The translations under genes and the position numbers were made by a program. From positions 34,185 through 76,555 of the forward strand of contig DCCS01000039.1 in NCBI GenBank assembly GCA_002316015.1: a stretch of 42,371 nt of DNA, read 5' to 3'. The notes under the pieces were generated by a model. That model did no database searches. It saw nothing but the letters and a program-made list of their open reading frames with translations, and was not told the DNA's origin. Below are positions 8,255 to 17,200 of the stretch, in pieces. This stretch comes from Prevotellaceae bacterium UBA1075 (lineage in GTDB: Bacteria; Bacteroidota; Bacteroidia; Bacteroidales; Bacteroidaceae). Numbering within the stretch: position 1 is the first letter of the stretch; every line of letters begins with the position of its first letter.

Positions 8255-9013
8255 ATGGCAAAGAATATATCATTTACCGTCAAGTATTGGAAACAGAACG
8301 GCCCCAAGGACAAGGGTCATTTCGATACGCATGTGATGAAGGACATCCCCGATGACACTTCCTTCCTGGAGATGCTCGACATTCTCAACGAGGAACTCAT
8401 CAACGAGGGCAAGGAACCCTTTGTGTTTGACCACGACTGCCGCGAGGGCATCTGCGGCATGTGCTCGCTCTACATCAACGGCACGCCCCATGGCAAGACC
8501 GAGCGCGGAGCCACCACATGCCAGCTCTACATGCGCCGCTTCAAGGATGGAGATGTGATTACGGTGGAGCCCTGGCGCAGCGCAGGCTTCCCTGTCATCA
8601 AGGACTGCATGGTTGACCGCGATGCCTTCGACAAGATCATGCAGGCCGGTGGCTACACCTCTGTCCGCACCGGACAGGCCCAGGACGCCAATGCCATCCT
8701 CATCTCCAAGGAAGCGGCCGACGAGGCCATGGACTGTGCCACCTGCATCGGTTGCGGCGCCTGTGTGGCAGCCTGCAAAAATGGCTCTGCCATGCTCTTT
8801 GTCTCGGCCAAGGTGAGCCAGTTCGCACTCCTGCCCCAGGGACAGGTGGAGGCCGCCAAGCGCGCCAAGGACATGGTGGCCAAGATGGACGAGCTGGGCT
8901 TTGGCAACTGCACCAACACCCGTGCCTGCGAGGCCGTGTGTCCCAAGTGCGAGAGCATCTCCAATATCGCCCGCCTGAACCGCGAGTTCATCAAGGCAAA
9001 ACTGGCAGACTGA
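8255..9013 (+). CDS. frdB: Fumarate reductase / succinate dehydrogenase iron-sulfur subunit
   Basis: FrdB carries electrons between the quinone site in FrdC and the FAD in FrdA. The 252-residue product has the N-terminal ferredoxin-like domain with the [2Fe-2S] cysteines at 62, 67, 70 and 89. Its C-terminal domain has two further clusters, with Cys at 161, 164, 167, 170 and 174 (CATCIGCGACVAAC) and at 219, 225, 229 and 232 (CTNTRACEAVCPKC). All cluster ligands appear to be present, so the subunit should be active. It is the last gene of the frd operon; a hairpin with trailing T residues lies about 120 nt downstream. Confidence 0.97.
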   Translation: MAKNISFTVKYWKQNGPKDKGHFDTHVMKDIPDDTSFLEMLDILNEELINEGKEPFVFDHDCREGICGMCSLYINGTPHGKTERGATTCQLYMRRFKDGDVITVEPWRSAGFPVIKDCMVDRDAFDKIMQAGGYTSVRTGQAQDANAILISKEAADEAMDCATCIGCGACVAACKNGSAMLFVSAKVSQFALLPQGQVEAAKRAKDMVAKMDELGFGNCTNTRACEAVCPKCESISNIARLNREFIKAKLAD

Positions 9014-9072
9014 CAAACTGTAGCCACACCCCCTCTTTTCCGTGTTTGCAGCCGTCCTGTGGCACTTTTGCC

Positions 9073-9080
9073 TACCTTTG
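9073..9080 (+). promoter_or_regulatory. Orphan promoter-like -7 box
   Basis: TACCTTTG is an exact TAnnTTTG match and stands in a typical context, but the nearest TTTG upstream (9045-9048) is 24 nt away rather than 19. No plus-strand gene follows; the next plus-strand feature is the hairpin terminator at 9132-9175. Any transcript would be about 95 nt long. Confidence 0.35.
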
Positions 9081-9131
9081 GGCGGATTGCCTGTGGCGCG
9101 CGAAAACAGAAGAAAACGGGGCCAATGACAA

Positions 9132-9175
9132 GAAAGCCGTGCGCATCCTCCATAGCGAGGTGCCGCACGGCTTTC
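9132..9175 (+). terminator. Hairpin terminator after frdB
   Basis: An 11-bp perfect inverted repeat, GAAAGCCGTGC (9132-9142) and GCACGGCTTTC (9165-9175), is followed by CTTTTGTG on the plus strand. It lies between frdB and the convergent DUF1810 gene and may stop transcripts from both sides. Confidence 0.7.
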
Positions 9176-9187
9176 CTTTTGTGCTTG

Positions 9188-9691
9188 TCAGAGAATGTCT
9201 GCCAGGTTGGACGGGGCGGTCAGCCAGGGTTGGACGGGGCGGTCAGCCAGCATGGCCAGTGTCCTGCCATCCCTCTTCCCGCCATAGCATTTGTCAATGC
9301 ATTCGCCATACTGGTCACCAGGCATGATGGCATCAAAGAGAGTCAGGCTGGAGCGTACCTTCATGGCATCTGTGCTACCCAGCACCTCCCGCATGCCTTT
9401 CCCGGACTCCGCTTGCTTGAGGATAAGGCGGCACACCGTCCTAAGCCTCTCTTCCAGCGTTTTGTTGGCAAGGAAAGCCTCTGCCTCCTGTCGGCATGAT
9501 ATGCCATAGAACAGGGAATTATAACTGAATCCCAGCCCCTTCAATTGTGGGAACACATACCATATCCAATGGCTGCGCTTGCATCCCTCTTCCAGTTCGC
9601 GCACAGCCTGGTCGTATGAGCCATACGCGTCCTGTGCCTCCAGAAACCGCTGGAGGTTGAAGTCCAGCATGTCTTGTTGTGTATTCATCAT
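9188..9691 (-). CDS. DUF1810 family protein
   Basis: The 167-residue product fits DUF1810 (a family sometimes labelled calpastatin-like): RFLEAQD near the start, then KRSHWIWYVFPQLKGLG, SCRQEAEAFLANKTL, and MREVLGSTDAMKVRSSLTLF. The biochemical role of the family is not known to me. The last 19 residues are encoded across a 23-bp tandem duplication (9205-9250), so the C-terminus has probably been rewritten by a frameshift. Its start (ATG at 9691, or 9688) overlaps the stop of the 58-codon gene upstream, so the two are likely translated together. GC content is nearer the core than the island. Confidence 0.85.
   Translation of the reverse strand: MMNTQQDMLDFNLQRFLEAQDAYGSYDQAVRELEEGCKRSHWIWYVFPQLKGLGFSYNSLFYGISCRQEAEAFLANKTLEERLRTVCRLILKQAESGKGMREVLGSTDAMKVRSSLTLFDAIMPGDQYGECIDKCYGGKRDGRTLAMLADRPVQPWLTAPSNLADIL
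9205..9250. repeat. 23-bp perfect tandem duplication
   Basis: Bases 9205-9227 and 9228-9250 are identical, each beginning GGTTGGACGGGG. The unit is not a multiple of three and lies inside the 3' end of the DUF1810 gene, where it shifts the frame; the new frame meets a stop soon after the second copy. Confidence 0.95.
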
Positions 9692-9864
9692 CTCTTGCCG
9701 AAGATAAGGTTGAGAATAGTCTTTCCTATCTTGCGCTCGATGCCCGCCTTGGTAGTAGGCACCCCGGTGGCGCGTGCTATTTTCTGTTTGACTTGCGTGA
9801 TGCCCAATGCCCTCTTCAGCGAGAACGAAAGGCCAGGTATCCCTGTGTTGGTTCTTCTTGCCAT
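9688..9864 (-). CDS. Small basic protein, 58 residues, unknown function
   Basis: The frame starts MARRTNTGIPGLSFSLKRAL and ends in a hydrophobic LNLIFGKR. It is strongly basic, with the shape of a small nucleic-acid- or ribosome-binding protein, though that is only a guess. I accept it as a gene because its stop overlaps the DUF1810 start in the ATGA arrangement (9688-9691), codon use is good throughout, and I recall similar short proteins beginning with xRRTNxGIPGLSFS in other Bacteroidetes. No clear promoter is visible upstream. Confidence 0.7.
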   Translation of the reverse strand: MARRTNTGIPGLSFSLKRALGITQVKQKIARATGVPTTKAGIERKIGKTILNLIFGKR

Positions 9865-10002
9865 GAAAAATTCAATATGATTTCTATTCCATCGTATATT
9901 CTATGATATGCCCTGTATGTGCTGCAAGTTTTGCAACATCGTTTCTATGAAGCAGTATATCCCAATGTAGAAAAAGACTTTTTGGGGTGAATTTTCCGTG
10001 CC

Positions 10003-10149
10003 CTATTGACATTGGGGCAGAGGAAATGGATCTCTGAATGAGCTTTCATCTCTGTTAAGGCATGCGTCAATTACCTCCATCTTTGCTGCTCCCAGAATAT
10101 TTTCGTGCACCTTGCGTGTCCAGCTACAAGCCTTGAGTATAGATGGCAT
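10003..10149 (-). CDS. Possible 48-residue ORF directly after the small membrane protein
   Basis: The ATG at 10149 follows the TAA of the 52-residue gene with no base between and stays in the same frame, so the two read as one frame split by a stop. The product (MPSILKACSWTRKV at its start) is polar and unrecognised. It may be a last small gene of the operon, the remnant of a longer protein interrupted by the stop, or chance. The remaining bases up to 9864 show nothing. Confidence 0.3.
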   Translation of the reverse strand: MPSILKACSWTRKVHENILGAAKMEVIDACLNRDESSFRDPFPLPQCQ

Positions 10150-10308
10150 TTATACCCAGTCCAAAAGGGCACTGATTATAATCAGTACTCCTATGACTTT
10201 CACAATTGTTGCCACGATGCCATGGATACTGAGCCATGCAGGTACTCTGTCTATAAGCAGCCACCCAATGAGGATGCGGACTGCGGTGTGAATTAGTGCG
10301 TTAATCAT
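10150..10308 (-). CDS. Small membrane protein, 52 residues
   Basis: The start ATG overlaps the stop of the WG-repeat gene by 8 nt (10301-10308, ATGATTAA). The product has two hydrophobic stretches, at about residues 9-18 and 30-50 (GIVATIVKVIGVLIIISALL), joined by LIDRVPAWLS, so it is probably an inner-membrane peptide. No family is recognised. Its overlap with the last large gene of the operon suggests it is made together with the tubulin/Hsp70-like system. Confidence 0.6.
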   Translation of the reverse strand: MINALIHTAVRILIGWLLIDRVPAWLSIHGIVATIVKVIGVLIIISALLDWV

Positions 10309-10993
10309 ATTTTTGTTTTAAAATTCTGCCATAGATATCAATAACAATAAAACTATTCTCTTTGGAGTTGGATAGTTTTAATCTGCCATGACCTCTTTTC
10401 ATAATTCTTCTAAATATTGACGTTGCCAAGTGGCCATTTTCATCAACACACTCAACGATGCCGTTTTTTTTTATAAACATAACATTTCCATCCGTGTTTG
10501 AATCATAAGCCTCCTCTGCTCCAGGCATATTTATTTTCTCTCCTGTAGAGCGTTTGACATAATGATAAAACCCATCTTTCTTGACCCAGATATAGCGGCA
10601 TCCTGAATTCGCAGAAATTTCATCGTAGTGCGGGCTAACTAACAAACGACGCTCTTCAATGTCTATGAGTCCATGTTTATTGGCTTCTACTATTTCAATA
10701 GACTTATAAAATTCATTCACAGAATAAGAATCGCAAAGTGGCTCTATTATCCATTTTTCTAAATACACATCATAGAAACCATATTTACCCTCAAAACTTA
10801 CACATGCCATGGTAGAGTTGACGAGTGTAATGCCATCAAAAATTGTAGGAAGCAGCACTTTTTGATTGTTATAACTCAATCCTACAAAGTCTTTTCTCTT
10901 TTCGACATTCAAGTTGCCCAAGCATTGTACAATCTCTGGTTTTATAAAAAAATGCAAATTGAGCCATTTTTCTCGTTCCTCTATACTGTCCAT
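10301..10993 (-). CDS. WG-repeat protein
   Basis: The 230-residue product contains degenerate WG (KWG) repeats: GKYGFYDVYLEKWI near 70-85, NKHGLIDIEERRLL near 105-120, KKDGFYHYVKRSTG near 140-155, and KKNGIVECVDENG near 180-195. WG repeats form beta-rich modules often found in secreted or surface proteins of Bacteroidetes, but no signal peptide is seen here. It begins 12 nt after the preceding gene and overlaps the next, so it belongs to the long minus-strand operon. A scaffolding or ligand-binding role is possible but unproven. Confidence 0.75.
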   Translation of the reverse strand: MDSIEEREKWLNLHFFIKPEIVQCLGNLNVEKRKDFVGLSYNNQKVLLPTIFDGITLVNSTMACVSFEGKYGFYDVYLEKWIIEPLCDSYSVNEFYKSIEIVEANKHGLIDIEERRLLVSPHYDEISANSGCRYIWVKKDGFYHYVKRSTGEKINMPGAEEAYDSNTDGNVMFIKKNGIVECVDENGHLATSIFRRIMKRGHGRLKLSNSKENSFIVIDIYGRILKQKYD

Positions 10994-11005
10994 GAGTTTT
11001 TATCT

Positions 11006-11710
11006 TTATAAGGAATTCAACATCATTCTAAAGACAAATGTAGATAGACCGTTTTCGTTGAATTTAGCCATGATTTTCAAAAAGTTTTCCCAAGAGACAC
11101 GCGTACTAACGAAATCTGTCAATGCGTTATATGTATGCCAAAGGTTGTCTGTGATTTCATGCCGCCACAAATCTTGCATAAAATGCCAGTCAGCATAACA
11201 ATGATAGTCTAAAGGTTTTAATATCCACGATTGCAGAGCCATCACATTTCCACATGAAGGAACATAGACTGGCTCCCCGTTTCCTATATTGCCATCGGGG
11301 TATATCTGCATAGCACGTTGCTCTTTCAGACCTACAAGGTCTGTTTGTAGAATGAGGAACTCCGATTCCGTCATTTTCATCAAGTCGGCAAAGTATGCAT
11401 TTCCTTGATACTCGAATTTAATGCGTACAGACTCGCCATTGAGCAGCAAGAATACAGGTAATGGAGATAGAATCTCGTCATAACACAAAGCGTCCTTTTG
11501 CGTCCACTGCAAAAGTAAATTAACAGATTCCTCTGTGAGTCTTCTCCCTATTGCAGAAGCTCTGTCTGCCATATTCTCAAATATGCGCTCGGTGATACCA
11601 GCAACTTTAAGCTGAAACCTCTTTGTTCCCGAACTGTATCCAAATCCAACGCATGCATTTGTGAATATTATGTTGGCAAGATACTTGTCAAGGGTTTTAT
11701 CTACCGCCAT
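11006..11710 (-). CDS. Unknown protein of the tubulin/Hsp70-like operon
   Basis: I do not recognise this 234-residue protein. I start it at the ATG at 11710 (MAVDKTLDKY), which overlaps the protease stop by 14 nt; a longer frame would overlap the protease much further. It has no signal peptide or membrane segment. It is aromatic-rich in the second half (PLDYHCYADWHFMQDLWRHE) and looks like a mixed alpha/beta soluble protein. Its place after the protease and before the WG-repeat gene, with only a 12-nt gap to the latter, supports cotranscription. Confidence 0.7.
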   Translation of the reverse strand: MAVDKTLDKYLANIIFTNACVGFGYSSGTKRFQLKVAGITERIFENMADRASAIGRRLTEESVNLLLQWTQKDALCYDEILSPLPVFLLLNGESVRIKFEYQGNAYFADLMKMTESEFLILQTDLVGLKEQRAMQIYPDGNIGNGEPVYVPSCGNVMALQSWILKPLDYHCYADWHFMQDLWRHEITDNLWHTYNALTDFVSTRVSWENFLKIMAKFNENGLSTFVFRMMLNSL

Positions 11711-12749
11711 AATTAAACTCCAACCCATTAAGAATCTCCCGGATTTGTAGAATATCAATACCAAAGTTCAAACCTTGAGCAGCTCTCACGCCCTGTTCAT
11801 GTACGGCAATGATCTGGCCAAATTTATCACAGACCGGGCCTCCGCTATTGCCTCCGTTTGTTGACATTTCATACTGCATCATCATCACCTTTCTGTTGGG
11901 ACGTTCCTGCTCACGGAAAGCACTGATATGTCCAGCTGAATAAGACGCAGTGAACCCCAACGGATTACCAAATGTTGCACAATCAATGCCGACTGCAGCA
12001 CGTTGCGGTGCAAGGTCAAAATAAGGTACAGACTCTCCTTGTTCAAGTTCTACAGAAAATATAGATATATCCATTCCATTTGTATCTTCAGACCAAAGCA
12101 CATTCTTAATTCGCCGCTTTTTATCCGTATAAATCTTGCTGTCATCGGGATTTTCCTTGTACAGATATGCTGTGGAGTTTGTCTCTTCACCTTCAGCCAG
12201 CACATGCCAGTTGGTAATGGCAAGCCCTTGGTCGTTGATGAAGAAACCTGTTCCAATGCTTGACCCCTTATCAGTTTTCACTTCTATGAGGAATGTACGT
12301 TGTTTCATATACAAGGCAAGGTCGGGCTTCGGTGTCGGAGCAACCTTGTCCTTCAGCCATCCTGCGCTATCGGAGAGTTCCATTGCACGATAAGTATGCG
12401 GATATTGAATTACCACAAGATGGTTGAGGCATTCACGTGTGCCATTCAATATGACGTATGCACCGACAGTGCCATTTGGATCGGTTATCTCCTGGTCGCC
12501 TTTTGTATCAGGTATCAGCGTAACACTCTTACCAAGAAACCCATTTTTTACAAACATTTCCACATCAGTGCGATTTGGCTCCACTCCGATAAGTCTGACA
12601 TGCAGTCCTGACACAAGTTCTACCACATTGCCCGATGCGCTCTTTATACTACTTTGATAGTCTTTGATAGAAGTGCCACCTCCGCCCGGACTTATAAGCA
12701 AATATAGAATAAAGCCAGCAATGGCTGCGAATATCAAGAATTTCTTCAT
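11697..12749 (-). CDS. Membrane-anchored trypsin-like serine protease
   Basis: This is a chymotrypsin-fold (S1, HtrA/DegP-like) protease of 350 residues. A hydrophobic N-terminus (4-20) is a signal anchor, so the protease domain should face the periplasm. The catalytic triad is complete: His182 (TNWHV), Asp227 (NGMDISIF) and Ser302 (NGGNSGGP). There is no PDZ domain. Residues about 44-120 (VRLIGVEPNRTD, then FLGKSVTLIPD and GAYVILNG) resemble the staphylococcal-nuclease beta-barrel, probably without its catalytic residues. Its start overlaps the previous gene by four bases (ATGA, 12746-12749), so it is translationally coupled within the operon. It may process a system component or a foreign protein. 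Confidence 0.88.
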   Translation of the reverse strand: MKKFLIFAAIAGFILYLLISPGGGGTSIKDYQSSIKSASGNVVELVSGLHVRLIGVEPNRTDVEMFVKNGFLGKSVTLIPDTKGDQEITDPNGTVGAYVILNGTRECLNHLVVIQYPHTYRAMELSDSAGWLKDKVAPTPKPDLALYMKQRTFLIEVKTDKGSSIGTGFFINDQGLAITNWHVLAEGEETNSTAYLYKENPDDSKIYTDKKRRIKNVLWSEDTNGMDISIFSVELEQGESVPYFDLAPQRAAVGIDCATFGNPLGFTASYSAGHISAFREQERPNRKVMMMQYEMSTNGGNSGGPVCDKFGQIIAVHEQGVRAAQGLNFGIDILQIREILNGLEFNYGGR

Positions 12750-13366
12750 TTGAATTCAATCATCAATGGTTTAACAATATGCCAAGACTTTCCACTTTTT
12801 TCCACTTCGCCCACAGTTCTTGTAACAATCGAGCAAGTAGAACTTATTGTTCCAAATGTTTTTACAACCCCAGAAGCCATCAAACTATTTTTGTTGTCAA
12901 GCAGTGTTTGAAGTTTCTCACCGACGATGTCATCTGTCATTTCAAACGTTCCTGTTCCATCATCAAAAATGGTTAGTACAAAATATCGGTTGGTGTCCCC
13001 GTCTTCAACTCGGTCCTTCACCCTACGGAAGAAATACTCATTGTCGTCTTCTTCTGCCATAGTTGCATAACGTTTACCTATAACCTGCTTAGAGTGTTCA
13101 GTTTGATATGCCACATGTTCTGTTTGCTGTTCACAAGGTATCGACACTTTTGCTTGTTGCTGTATGGCGACATTTGCAGCTGAACAATTTGCGCCTGACG
13201 AACGTTTATAGCTGCATGAGTTTACAAGAGCAAGCATTTTGGCAAGCATCTCATCATGCACATCTCTATCAGTTATAATATTTGACTCTGAAAGACGCAG
13301 AACTTTCAATATTGCAGCATATAATTCCATCAAGGCTTGCTGATATTCCATATTATTTGTGTCCAT
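12746..13366 (-). CDS. Unknown protein sharing a C-terminal domain with its upstream neighbour
   Basis: The 206-residue product has a helical N-terminus (EYQQALMELYAAILKVLRLSES) and a middle linker. Its C-terminal beta-rich domain (RYFVLTIFDDGTGTFEM, ending SWHIVKPLMIEFK) is clearly related to the end of the neighbouring protein encoded at 13377-14234 (RWIVKDRLEVEFK). No membrane segment is seen. The ATG at 13366 is used; it lies 10 nt after the upstream stop. The paired C-terminal domains suggest two partners that bind each other or the same target. Confidence 0.75.
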   Translation of the reverse strand: MDTNNMEYQQALMELYAAILKVLRLSESNIITDRDVHDEMLAKMLALVNSCSYKRSSGANCSAANVAIQQQAKVSIPCEQQTEHVAYQTEHSKQVIGKRYATMAEEDDNEYFFRRVKDRVEDGDTNRYFVLTIFDDGTGTFEMTDDIVGEKLQTLLDNKNSLMASGVVKTFGTISSTCSIVTRTVGEVEKSGKSWHIVKPLMIEFK

Positions 13367-13376
13367 AGCAATAACA

Positions 13377-14234
13377 TTATTTAAATTCAACCTCCAACCT
13401 GTCTTTCACAATCCATCGATTCCCAACTTTATTAAGGTGCCCCACCTTCTTTACAACAATATCCGTGGGATTTCCTGTGACATTGAACTTTTTGACATAA
13501 TTTTGAAATGTCTGAATGTCGGACAAGATTGCCGCCTTACATCCTTGATTGATAGTGTATGTAGCAAATGTCGAGCCTTCCTCATAATCAATGGCAAACA
13601 GCTTGTCACTGCTGTCATTTGAAATAGTACGTTCAAGCGTTGATATTTCACCATCGTCAATCATAAAATTGGCAAACCGATGCTGTTTGGCTTTCCGTCT
13701 TTCTCCCGCCCTCTCACCTGGCATATTGCCGGACGGATCGTTCTTGCGCCTCATTACACCAACATTGCGAGAGTTGCCCTCTTCGCGACCTGTCTCAGAT
13801 TGAGCGGGTTTTCCTGCTGGCACATTATTACTACTTGAATGTGTGCCTTTGCTGACTTTAGTAGGTTCATCACTAATTGGTACTGTGTCATCGTTTTTGG
13901 GACCCGATTCTTCTTTCTTACTTTTCTTATCTTTATTTCCTTTTCTTGATTTTGATACGAAGAAGCACAAGGCTATCGTATTAATAAGCGTATTAACAAG
14001 CGTGAGAGCTAATAGCCGCCCTGGAACACCAGAAACATTCTGAGACGACAATTCATTGATTCGTCTATTTTGTTCCCGTATAAGGTCTTCTTGCTTTTCA
14101 ATACGAGACTGTATTTCATTAATTTTAGCATCCTGCATGGAATCCATTGAGTTGCCATTAGTTGCAACACTCTCTGACACGTGGAATAATCCAAGTGCCA
14201 GAAATATCACGCATATTAAGACTTGTCTCTTCAT
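13377..14234 (-). CDS. Membrane protein with coiled coil and shared C-terminal domain
   Basis: The 285-residue product starts with a signal-like segment (MKRQVLICVIFLALGLFHV). A coiled coil follows at about residues 35-68 (NEIQSRIEKQEDLIREQNRRINEL), then a membrane segment at about 73-95 (LLALTLVNTLINTIALCFF). A long Lys/Ser/Gly-rich linker leads to a beta-rich C-terminal domain shared with the next gene's product. The coiled coil should lie outside and the C-terminal domain in the cytoplasm. The ATG at 14234 overlaps the stop of the 1159-codon ATPase gene in the ATGA form (14231-14234), which fixes the start and implies coupling. Confidence 0.8.
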   Translation of the reverse strand: MKRQVLICVIFLALGLFHVSESVATNGNSMDSMQDAKINEIQSRIEKQEDLIREQNRRINELSSQNVSGVPGRLLALTLVNTLINTIALCFFVSKSRKGNKDKKSKKEESGPKNDDTVPISDEPTKVSKGTHSSSNNVPAGKPAQSETGREEGNSRNVGVMRRKNDPSGNMPGERAGERRKAKQHRFANFMIDDGEISTLERTISNDSSDKLFAIDYEEGSTFATYTINQGCKAAILSDIQTFQNYVKKFNVTGNPTDIVVKKVGHLNKVGNRWIVKDRLEVEFK

Positions 14235-17200
14235 TGATGTGCTTTTTGCTTGTTGTTCAACACTTTCCGGGCACATACTTTTGTCATCTGATACAAAGTG
14301 TCTTTCAACGGCCAGAAGAACATAGGATCGCCAATAGCGATTTGTGCCTTCTGCTCATCACTATTGTCATTGAGTACTATGTCGAAACTGCTTTCCGCAT
14401 ATTCTTTCATCGTTCTGACAAAATCAGTAGTTATATCAAGCCCCAACCTCGACAGAGCCTGCACCATACCATCCTCAGCAAACAGGCCACAGAAGTTGTT
14501 AAACGAGTCGAGAACAGCACTCTTCATCGAAGACATTTGACCATACGTGACCGTCGTGCCGTATTCCTCATCCTTATAACCATGGCATAGACAATTGTCC
14601 GGTATTAAATGATCTCTCAATGGACGACTATCCATTATCAGCCCTCCTTGAGCAGTCACCAATTTTGGCTCGGGAGAGAACCTTATCCGAATATTAGCTC
14701 CTGTCAAATCGGCATTTTCAACAAGTTTGCCATAATATGTGAAAATGCGGCTCACAATAAGGCTTAATGTATCCTCATCATCCGTTATAAGCTTGATGTA
14801 CTTACTGCCCATACCTGTGAAGGTTATCATCTTTGGTATCTTCAGCTCTGCAAGGTCGAGTATCACTGCCGTATAATACATCAAGCTTGCAAAATGGGCA
14901 ATAACAACACGCATCATCTCTGAAGAAGAAGTGATTGCCAGGGAGAAATTCAGTGGATCTGTAGCATCTTTATCATGCGTGAAAAGATAGCTGATAAAGT
15001 CGGACGACGACAAGCCCACCTTGTCCAGCACAGCCTTCAATTCGACCTTCTTTGTGTCTGTCAGAGTCTTATATACATCAGACTGCATGTAGAAATTGAT
15101 GAAACCATTCTGCAATTTGTTATTGGCTTCATTCACTCCATCTCCCCAGATATCGTTGGCAGCAAACAATGCGGAGAACACAGCCGAAGCATCCTTGCCG
15201 CCCGGCTTGGGATTAACATGAAGAATGTCGGTGGTTCCGCCACCGATATCCAGATTCATATATGGCTGGCCGAACCGCAAGTCTGATAGGAACGAATAGT
15301 AAGGAGCCACACTTTCAATCTCAAACTTTATGTTCTCTTCATTGATGTTAAGCCAACGTGCAGCGTCCTTCCAGGCACTCTTGAAAGCCTGAACTTCCGG
15401 CACACTCATGGACAGCGGATAGGTAGCGACCACCTTTAAATCACCGCCACCACCATTGAGAGCCGACTTGCCTTTCATCATCCAAAGCAGTTCTTTGAAA
15501 TACTCCCTTAGTCTGGCAGGTGCGAGCGGGTCGTTCTTTGCCCACTTGATGTTCGTACGGTACACTCCTTGCGAGCTTCCTTCCCTTATAAGCTCATTAT
15601 CGTAATTGAAACCGATATTCACGGAGCCAAAGCAACTCAAGGTTCCAGTTTGTTGAATTTTCTCCCAAGTCGTTGTACGCATCGGATAATGTATGCCATC
15701 TTTGTCGCCTAACTCAACTGGTACAAACTCACGCTGAAGGAAAGTTGGATATTTAACGAAATATCCTGCTCCACTATCATCATTTAGTATCATGATCTGG
15801 CTATCGTCTTTATCCTGAGATTCCGAGCGCGCAAAGCCAAATGGCAGTATCTGATTAACTGTAACAGCACCAGCATCACCCAGCATCCTACTCACATATG
15901 ACACTTGAGTGTTGGTTGTTCCGAAGTCCACACAGAAGGTAAAATCAGATGTGGCTACTGGACATTGCTTGAATTTGGGTATTACAAGTGTGCTGCAAGT
16001 GTCATCTCCATCAGGAACGGTAAGCTCCATAAAATCGAAATCACCATCTATATGCAAATGGCGGGTCTGAAAGCCATTGTCTGAAATGCGCACGACATCG
16101 GTGACCCCTTCAACAGAAGTGCCTTTACTCAAATCTGGCACACGGTAAAATTTTAACTTCAAGGCATCAAGTTTGTTTGTGCCAAGCATAATGTTGTAGG
16201 CATTATTTTGCGACAAACGGTAGGATGGGAAAATTGCCAGGTCGAACATCTCCTTGTCGAAACATCTCACCTTGTCACATCCTGTGCCATCCTTGTCACC
16301 ATCACTATAGCACTTTTGGAATATTATTCTCTTGCCCCTTTGCAACGGTATGTCAATTGTTACGGTTACATCCTGTGTGTCCTTATCAAAACTCACATTC
16401 ACCATATTGACTATATCCTCAATTCTAAAGAACTTGAAGAATTCTTTCTTCAACGGCAACATATACTTGACATTCTGGCTTGAACCCGTATAGAACTTGT
16501 CCTTCCTTACATTATATGACACCTCTATGATTTTTGGCTCAAGAAAATCATCAGCCGTTATATATGGATACTTGAATGTCGTTCCCGGAAGAATGCGTTC
16601 CGTCAACGCCTCGTTCATCATAGCCGGTATAATGTCTGTAGCTTTATTCCATTTTCGGTCTTCGTCGATATAGTTATAGCTATCAACACCATCAGGGGTC
16701 AATGCGAGCGGAGTGCCAACTATACGCAACTCACCATTCACATCCTCATTTTTCCACAAATCAGCAGTCGGCTTTATGACATAATCGCTCTTCGACGGGT
16801 CAAACTCATTGTGTGAGCAATAAAGATAGACTCCTGAAGTTGTGATAGAACCTATACCCATTATAGAAAGTGACTTCACATTTTTCAACTGAGGATTTAT
16901 CATATTGACTATTATTCCCGCATCAAACTGCACATGGCAATTATTTATATATCTGTATATTTCTGTGCTGCGAAGACTTTCTACTCCTGATAAATCTGTG
17001 AGCCAATAGGTGTACATAAACTCTCTAAAGTCCTTAGAACGCATATACAATGGAGTATGACGATGATTGTCAAAAAGACGGTTTCCTGCGCCTCCATAAA
17101 ATTCCTGTCCTGCGGCCTGTAGTCGTCTTCTCACATTGGGACTTGTATAAACAAGAGTGATAGGCGAGGTTCCGCCAAGAATTATCTCCGTGCCATTACT

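Noticed and set aside
10105..10296. 63-codon plus-strand frame
   Set aside because: It is opposite the better-supported 52-residue membrane protein gene, which has an overlapping start with its upstream neighbour.
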